DNA from: Semisulcospira habei
Taxonomy: Eukaryota > Mollusca > Gastropoda > Semisulcospiridae
Reading direction: 5' to 3'
NCBI GenBank assembly: GCA_036245525.1
Contig: BTPG01000005.1
Span: 182,518,245-182,582,244, forward strand
Length of the DNA: 64,000 bases
Shown here one piece after another: positions 58,195 through 64,000 of this stretch. Both the position numbers and the translations under genes were made by a program. Numbering within the stretch: the first letter of the stretch is position 1; every line of letters begins with the position of its first letter. The notes under the pieces are model-generated. The model was not told where the DNA came from, made no database searches, and saw nothing but the letters and a program-made list of their open reading frames with translations.

Positions 58195-59300
58195 ATGACG
58201 ACCACGACCGGACTCAACGTAGCATGCTGGAACATCCGAACCATGCTCGACACAGCAAACAGCGGACGCCCTGAACGTCGCTCCGCCCTCATTGCCCATG
58301 AATTGCGGAGGTTAAACATCGACATCGCCGCGCTCAGCGAAGTACGACTCCCGGAGGAAGGCAGCCTCCAAGAACTTGGCGCTGGCTACACCCTCTACTG
58401 GTCAGGCAGGCCTGCATCAGAAAGACGGCTCTCAGGCGTGGGCTTCATGGTGAAGACCCACATTGCGACTAAGTTGGAAAACCTACCAACGGGTCACTCC
58501 GACCGCATCATGTCCATGCGCCTTCCACTGAGACACCAGCAATACGTCACCCTTCTCAGTGTGTACTCCCCAACCCTCCTGGCAGAGCCTGCAGAAAAAG
58601 ACAAGTTCTACTCTGACCTGCGCAGAGCACCCCTGCAGACGACAAAGTCATCATCCTTGGCGACTTCAACGCCAGAGTGGGCCAAGACTCTGAAGCCTGG
58701 AAAGGAGTCCTCGGCAACGTTGGGAACTGCAATGACAATGGTCGCCTACTGTTGGAGCTCTGTGCAGAGCAGCAACTTGTCATCACCAACACTACTTTCC
58801 AGCAAAAGGACAGTCGAAAGACCACCTGGATGCATCCTCGCTCCAAGCACTGGCACCTTATCGACTATGTCCTAGTGCGTCAGAGGGACCGCAGTGATGT
58901 CCTCCTCACCAGAGTGATGCCCAGCGCAGAGTGCCACACTGACCACCGCCTTGTTCGCTGCAAACTCAGGCTCCGCCTCAAGCTGAAACCCAAGAAAGGC
59001 CCCCCCCCCACCCCCACCCCCTCCCCAAGAAAAAGCTTGATGTTGCCAGCCTTCAGCGTGACGACAAAAAAGCTGCCCTTCAGGCCGATTTACAGCGCAT
59101 GCTCAAAGACACAGTTGATCCAGCAGACTCCTCCCCTGAAACACTCTGGGAACAACTGAAAACTGCTATTGTAAAATCTTCTGTGGAAGTCTTGGGCTTT
59201 GCTAGAAAGAGGAACAAAGACTGGTTTGACGAAAACGACGTAGAGATCCAGGAACTTCTAGCAAAAAAAAAAGAGCCGCCCACCAGGCCCACCTAGCCCA
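58195..59300 (+). pseudogene. LINE endonuclease region, frameshifted
   Basis: The first frame opens with LNVACWNIRTMLD, the typical start of an AP-type endonuclease (NxRS/T motif), and continues with ALSEVRLPEEG (the catalytic E) and GVGFMVK. Near 58630 the frame shifts and continues with DSEAWKGVLGNVGN, TWMHPRSKHWHLIDYVLV (the S/T-W and D-Y-x-L motif) and ECHTDHRLVRCKL (SDH-like). A second shift lies at the C-tract near 59000 and a third at the A-tract near 59265. The enzyme nicks target DNA in active elements; this copy is broken. Confidence 0.85.
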
Positions 59301-59537
59301 GCCCTCCTGCCCTGTGAAGAAGTCTGCCTTCCGCCTCATCTGCAGCAGTCTCCAGCTCAAGCTTAGAGAGCTCCAGAACGAGTGGTGGTCCAGACTCGCA
59401 CAGAGGACCCAGCTCTGCGCTGACAACGGTGACTACAGGGGCTTCTACGAAGCACTGAAAGCAGTGTATGGCACCTGGTACAAAGTCCCCTGCGAAGCGC
59501 TGATGGACAGGCACTCTTCACAGATAATACCTCCATC

Positions 59538-61418
59538 TTGAACCGCTGGTCGGAATACTTTCAGGACCTCTTCGGCGCTGAGCTCACTGTTCAAGAAACA
59601 GTCATCCTCCAAATCCCACACCTTCCACTAAAAGTTGAATTGGACGAACCGCCCACTGCCGAAGAGACCCTCACAGCCATCCACCAGCTCAAGAGTGGCA
59701 AAGCAGCAGGCATTAACGGAATCCCGCCAGAGATCTGGAAACATGGAGGCCCAGCACTGCACAACAAGCTCCACGACCTCTTTCTCTGCTGCTGGGAAAA
59801 AGGAACACTACCAAAAGATCTCCGTGATGCAGTCATCATCACCCTGTACAAGAACAAAGGAGAGAAGTCTGCCTGCTCTAATTATCGTGGAATTACCCTG
59901 CTGTCCATTGCCGGGAAAATTCTCGCAAGGTTGCTCCTGAATCGGCTGGTACCTGCCATCGCTGAAGACCACCTCCCAGAGGGCCAGTGTGGCTTCAGAG
60001 CCAACAGGAGTACCACCGACATGGTCTTTGTGCTGAGACAGCTTCAGGAGAAGTGCCGCGAGCAGAACAAAGGGCTGTACGTAACGTTTGTCGACCTAAC
60101 AAAAGCGTTTGACACTGTGAGCAGGCAAGGTATGTGGCAGATCCTGGAGCGACTAGGCTGTCCCCCAAGGTTCCTCAACATGATCGTCCAGCTCCACGAG
60201 GACCAGCAAGGCCAGGTCAGACTAAACAGTGACCTCTCAGAACCATTCCCCATTCGCAACGGCGTGAAGCAAGGCTGCGTGCTGGCACCGACCCTCTTCA
60301 CCATCTTCTTCAGCATGATGTTGAAGCAGGCCACAGTGGACCTCGACGATGACGACGCAGTGTACATCAGGTACCGTCTCGATGGCAGCCTGTTCAACCT
60401 CAGACGACTGCAGGCCCACACGAAAACCCTAGACCAACTGATTCGTGAGCTGCTCTTTGCTGATGACGCTGCCCTCGTTGCACACACAGAGAGAGCCTTG
60501 CAGCGCATTACGTCCTGCTTCGCAGATGCCGCCCAGCTCTTTGGACTTGAGGTCAGTCTGAAAAAGACAGAGGTCCTTCATCAGCCGGCACCCAAGGAAG
60601 AGCATCGCCCTCCCCACATCACCATCGGCGAGTCCGAACTGAAGTCTGTACACCAGTTTACCTACCTTGGCTGCATCATCACGTCAGACGCCAAGCTGGA
60701 CAAGGAGCTGGACAACAGGCTGGCAAAAGCGAACAGTGCTTTCGGGCGACTATTCAAGTGGGTGTGGCACAATCAACAGCTGAAAAAAGGCACCAAGATC
60801 AGCGTGTACAGAGCTGTCGTCCTCACCACCCTGCTGTACGGTTCCGAGTCCTGGGCCCTCTACCGCAGCCAACTACGACTCCTCGAACGCTTTCACCAGC
60901 GCTGCCTGCGTACCATCCTCAGCATTCACTGGAGTGACTATGTCACCAACGTCGAGGTCCTTGAACAGGCGGAAACTGTGAGCATCGAGGCTTTGCTGCT
61001 GCGGACACAGCTTCGCTGGGCGGGGCACGTCTCCAGGATGGAGGATCATCGCCTACCCAAGATCACTCTGTTCGGCGAGCTCGCCACTGGACACCGAGAC
61101 AGAGGGGCACCAAAGAAGAGATACAAAGACGGTCTCAAGAAGTCACTTAGTGCCTGCCAAATCGACCACCGCCAGTGGTCTTCGCTTGCTGCGGACCGTG
61201 ACACCTGGCGCTCCACCATTCACAAGGCAGCCGTCTCCTTTGAGGACTCTCGCAGAGCTAACCTTAAGGACAAGCGGCTCAGAAGAAAAAACAGAGCTGT
61301 CGTAACTCAGAACCCTGACCAGACCTTCCCCTGCAGCCACTTCGGTCGAACCTGCCTGTCCCGGATTGGCCTCCGCAGCCACGAAAATGCCTGCAGACGA
61401 CGTGGGCAAGCCCTATAG
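59538..61418 (+). CDS. LINE reverse transcriptase with C-terminal C2H2 finger
   Basis: Open for 626 codons. Landmarks: LKSGKAAGINGIPPEIWKHG, NYRGITLLSIAGKILARLL, EGQCGFRANRSTTDMVFVL, VDLTKAFDTVSRQGMW, NGVKQGCVLAPTLF, catalytic FADDAALVA, FTYLGCIITSDAKLD, LRWAGHVSRMEDHRLPK and a final FPCSHFGRTCLSRIGLRSH-type Cys2-His motif. The C-terminal finger and GAPKKRYKD segment are typical of a group of animal endonuclease-RT LINEs. The frame is intact although the upstream endonuclease is frameshifted. The first codon is a continuation of the polyprotein, not a true start. Clade not assigned. Confidence 0.9.
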   Translation: MNRWSEYFQDLFGAELTVQETVILQIPHLPLKVELDEPPTAEETLTAIHQLKSGKAAGINGIPPEIWKHGGPALHNKLHDLFLCCWEKGTLPKDLRDAVIITLYKNKGEKSACSNYRGITLLSIAGKILARLLLNRLVPAIAEDHLPEGQCGFRANRSTTDMVFVLRQLQEKCREQNKGLYVTFVDLTKAFDTVSRQGMWQILERLGCPPRFLNMIVQLHEDQQGQVRLNSDLSEPFPIRNGVKQGCVLAPTLFTIFFSMMLKQATVDLDDDDAVYIRYRLDGSLFNLRRLQAHTKTLDQLIRELLFADDAALVAHTERALQRITSCFADAAQLFGLEVSLKKTEVLHQPAPKEEHRPPHITIGESELKSVHQFTYLGCIITSDAKLDKELDNRLAKANSAFGRLFKWVWHNQQLKKGTKISVYRAVVLTTLLYGSESWALYRSQLRLLERFHQRCLRTILSIHWSDYVTNVEVLEQAETVSIEALLLRTQLRWAGHVSRMEDHRLPKITLFGELATGHRDRGAPKKRYKDGLKKSLSACQIDHRQWSSLAADRDTWRSTIHKAAVSFEDSRRANLKDKRLRRKNRAVVTQNPDQTFPCSHFGRTCLSRIGLRSHENACRRRGQAL

Positions 61419-61439
61419 AATCTTCGTTCGCGAAGTCAA

Positions 61440-61876
61440 GCCAAGAGTTTCCTTGAGCTGGCAAATTGCTTTCACGTATGCATACATTTCGTCAGTAGTG
61501 ATCAGAGCGTCTCACAATGAATGCACAGATGGTTTCTGATCAGACCGAATTGAGATGTTACAGGTCACGTTATACATTTAAATTTGGAAGTTGAGGCAGT
61601 GCAAGGCCCCGTGTTTTTAAAAATAATTTTTGCCTTGTTTGAAAATTTGCAGTTGGGCTGAATGTTGGAATTTGCTGGAAATTTGTGGTTAGCTGAGAGG
61701 AGACATGTTTGGTGCTTTGATTCATACCACCCTGAGCTTATCCAGTGGACATTTGTGGGCCTATGTTGAGTTGCCTTTGACGTAGTGATTTGAGGGGCAC
61801 TGATTTCAGCTGTGCTTGGGTGTGGGGTTGGTAAGGAACCAGTTTCATAGCCAAGAAATGAGACGGGTCATGTGCT

Positions 61877-61925
<49 letters not shown>

Positions 61926-63130
61926 TATTTTGTGCATGGCAAATGTGCAGCTGGTGGGCGGTAGTGTTTTTTAGGGAACTGAAAAATTAGGGGATGACTG
62001 GGACTGACTAAGGCTAAGAGACTGGACAGTACGGAAACAGCACTGTGGTCCGTGGCCTGTCAAGGCGAAAGACGTGAGATTCCTGAATCTAAATCGTTGA
62101 GATCTCAGTACAGTGCTCTATTGAGCGCTGAATGCAGAATTTCGGATTTGTATGAAAGCACACTTCTGCTCCAAGGTCAAGCAGTTCAAAAACAAATCAT
62201 AAAAATCTTCGATCTCGCCCTTTGTATCTCTGAATTTTGCACGTTATGCTTTGCCAAATCGTTAGAGCACCTACCTGTGAAAATCCGCTGGACTTTTTGA
62301 AACGACTCGCAGCTGCAGATGATGTTTGTGCCTATTCTGGACACGGGCAGTTACGTTTTCTTGTATATTACCATTATACACGTTGTTCAGTCTCACTCTG
62401 TCTGTCACGTTGACTAGATTTCTCTGCGGATTTCTCTAAACAATGCGTTTTATCTTGTAATCCGTTAAAAAAAAAAAAAAACATACTTGAAGGGGCGAGT
62501 TGTATCCGACACGAAGTTAGTCGAACAGACTCGGAAATACATTTGAACCAATCAGAGATGAACATTTATGTGGTGCTCCTGATCGAAATCGTCATAAGAC
62601 CAAATTTGGAAGTTATCGACAAATTCCTAGGTTTTCCTCAGGCAGTTTTTTGCCATTGATTGTTCCTTTAGGCAAGGATGAAGGACAAATTACTGCAAGG
62701 AAGAGACGTGGCTTTCAAACGACATAACTTTATTTCAATGAGGTAAGAAGAATGTGTACTTTGAAAGGTTCGTAAGTAGACAAAATGCACATATTTTGAG
62801 GGGAAAATGTAAACAAACTTATGGATGTTCGATAAAAGCTCTGAGGAAAAAGGAGTATGTTTTCGCATAGCGGACACACAGAACTTGCAGAAAATCCGGA
62901 AAACCCAAAACAGCCAACGTGACAGATTTTTCACATTGGAAGTGTCTTAGCTCGCCTTCAACGTGTTTTTACTAAAGTGCCAGAAGAAAGTTTTCAATTA
63001 ATTGGAAGGCATATCGCAATGAATCCGTAAATAAAACAAACTTCAAAACAACTTTTTCCAGTTACTGTAACTTTTACGCTTATGCCCAATACATAAGTCC
63101 ATTAGTAAATAGACTTATGCTAATTAGTCT
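61440..63130. other. No gene seen; 45-bp poly-T tract
   Basis: AT-rich DNA with a poly-T run at 61880-61924. Short open frames here have no recognisable motif. Confidence 0.45.
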
Positions 63131-63131
63131 T

Positions 63132-63242
63132 ATCAGTGCGCAAAAGTTCTCGGGCCGACGATGGCCGCAGCGGGCCTGCGCACAGTTGTACGCTGGACCA
63201 CTGCGGCAGTCGTCAGCCGGAAGAACTTTTGCTACCGGAGCT
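63132..63242. mobile_element. Family C palindrome
   Basis: GTGCGCAAAAGTTCTCGGGC with GCCGGAAGAACTTTTGC around GGGCCTGCGCACAGTTGTACG. Confidence 0.75.
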
Positions 63243-63415
63243 ATTATATACTGATAAACAAAAGAAACGCAAAATTCGAGTGTATGTTGTATTTGTATCA
63301 TAAATCCACGAAAATACAAGTTACACTATTTTTGATAGCCAGTGTACGAGCAACAACATGTAAGCATGCAGTCACCAAACTGTAGTAACCGTGTTACCCT
63401 CCCTGTGCACGAGGA

Positions 63416-63792
63416 TTGATTGATTGTACATTGCTTAACGTCCCGACAGCAACAAGGCTTTCTCAGGACGTGCATGCACTGCTTGTGATTAAAAAAAACC
63501 CAACTAAACAGAACATTGAATGTATGTCGCCATCCGGTCAAATACGTTAAATAAACCTAACACATGGGGCCTAAATAAAGCTAAGACCATTTAGCAACAC
63601 ACATCCGATATCAAGAGCTACAGGCAGCGCAGACAGTAGGGAGAGTTTTAAAAAGGCAAATACAGGGCAGACAGAAACACATGCCACAGAATAGAAGATA
63701 AAACCCACCCTGTGGGGCTGACCAGGGTGACCCTGGGAACTAAAAAGTAGTTAACCCCACCCAAGTCCCCCAGGGCAGACCCGGATGGGGAT
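63416..63792 (-). mobile_element. Retroposon, copy 2, with 14-bp target duplication
   Basis: Flanked by CCTGTGCACGAGGA at 63402-63415 and 63793-63806. It has the same structure and orientation as the copy at 53982-54370, lacks a short internal segment present there, and shows only scattered substitutions. Confidence 0.88.
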
Positions 63793-64000
63793 CCTGTGCA
63801 CGAGGAACCCGTATTTGTTAGGACGCACGGCGTATGCTTTCCACGCTCGTGCATACACTGCAGAGTGATGTTGGGTCATGAACTATGTTCAGCAATGCAA
63901 AGCAATTTTAAAAAAAAAAAAAATCAGCAGTGTTACGCCTTCTGTCACTTTTGCCGTTGCCACATCAACCATGCCAAGACTTAGTGCTCTCCAACGAGAA

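Larger units (their letters stand above)
57404..61430 (+). mobile_element. Endonuclease/RT LINE with tRNA-like head and C-terminal zinc finger
   Basis: Begins with a tRNA-like segment (A box TGGCGCAGTGG near 57422, B box GGTTCAATACC near 57467), a GC-rich 5' region to about 58190, an endonuclease region (58195-59020), a linker and the RT frame (59538-61418). It has several frameshifts in the 5' half. The left end and any target duplication were not resolved. Confidence 0.75.

Noticed and set aside
53982..63792. Segmental duplication linking 54 kb and 63 kb
   Set aside because: Each copy has its own distinct target-site duplication, so the two are independent retroposon insertions.

Overview
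The window reads as nuclear DNA of a marine invertebrate, most likely a gastropod mollusc. I infer this from spliced animal genes with long repeat-filled introns, RTE-like and CR1/L2-like LINEs, many short palindromic DNA transposons, tRNA-headed SINEs, very long (GT)n, (GA)n and (AATC)n tracts, and a dispersed repeat of the 'GCTCAC...GTGAGC' type common in snails. No bacterial, CRISPR or operon organisation is present. The species call is inference; no search could be run.

Three host genes can be assembled from exons whose splice sites and reading phases agree. LRRC71-a (+ strand, 10886-19014, six exons, 538 aa) and LRRC71-b (- strand, 40943-25118, four exons, 727 aa) are diverged paralogues of the leucine-rich-repeat protein LRRC71, placed tail to tail about 6.1 kb apart. 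The third gene (- strand, 49215-45180, six exons, 280 aa) encodes a signal peptide, a Reeler domain, a Thr-rich stalk and a hydrophobic tail that suggests a GPI anchor. Nothing in the layout shows that the three genes work together, beyond the two LRRC71 copies probably having related roles.

Layout: 1-10.8 kb is repeats (two adjacent minisatellites, tRNA-headed SINE, (GA)n tracts, an L2-like LINE interrupted by a solo LTR, hairpin MITEs). 10.9-19.0 kb is LRRC71-a, with an RTE-like LINE and a Harbinger-like element in its introns. 19.0-25.1 kb is the intergenic repeat cluster between the convergent paralogues. 25.1-40.9 kb is LRRC71-b: intron 3 carries a 70-unit, 51-bp satellite, and intron 1 is almost wholly a 7.4-kb hAT transposon with a three-exon, broken ZMYM1-like transposase gene that itself contains a second RTE copy. 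42.5-44.8 kb is a CR1/L2-like LINE. 45.2-49.2 kb is the Reeler gene. 49.3-57.3 kb is MITEs, a retroposon and unassigned DNA. 57.4-61.4 kb is an endonuclease/RT LINE with a C-terminal zinc finger and a tRNA-like head. 61.4-64 kb is unassigned DNA, a palindrome and a second copy of the 54-kb retroposon.

Most of the sequence is therefore transposon biology. Target-site duplications are readable for seven insertions, so the order of nested events can be followed. The dominant short repeats are two palindromic MITE families bounded by TTAA (piggyBac-like) and a third family with a GC-rich palindrome.
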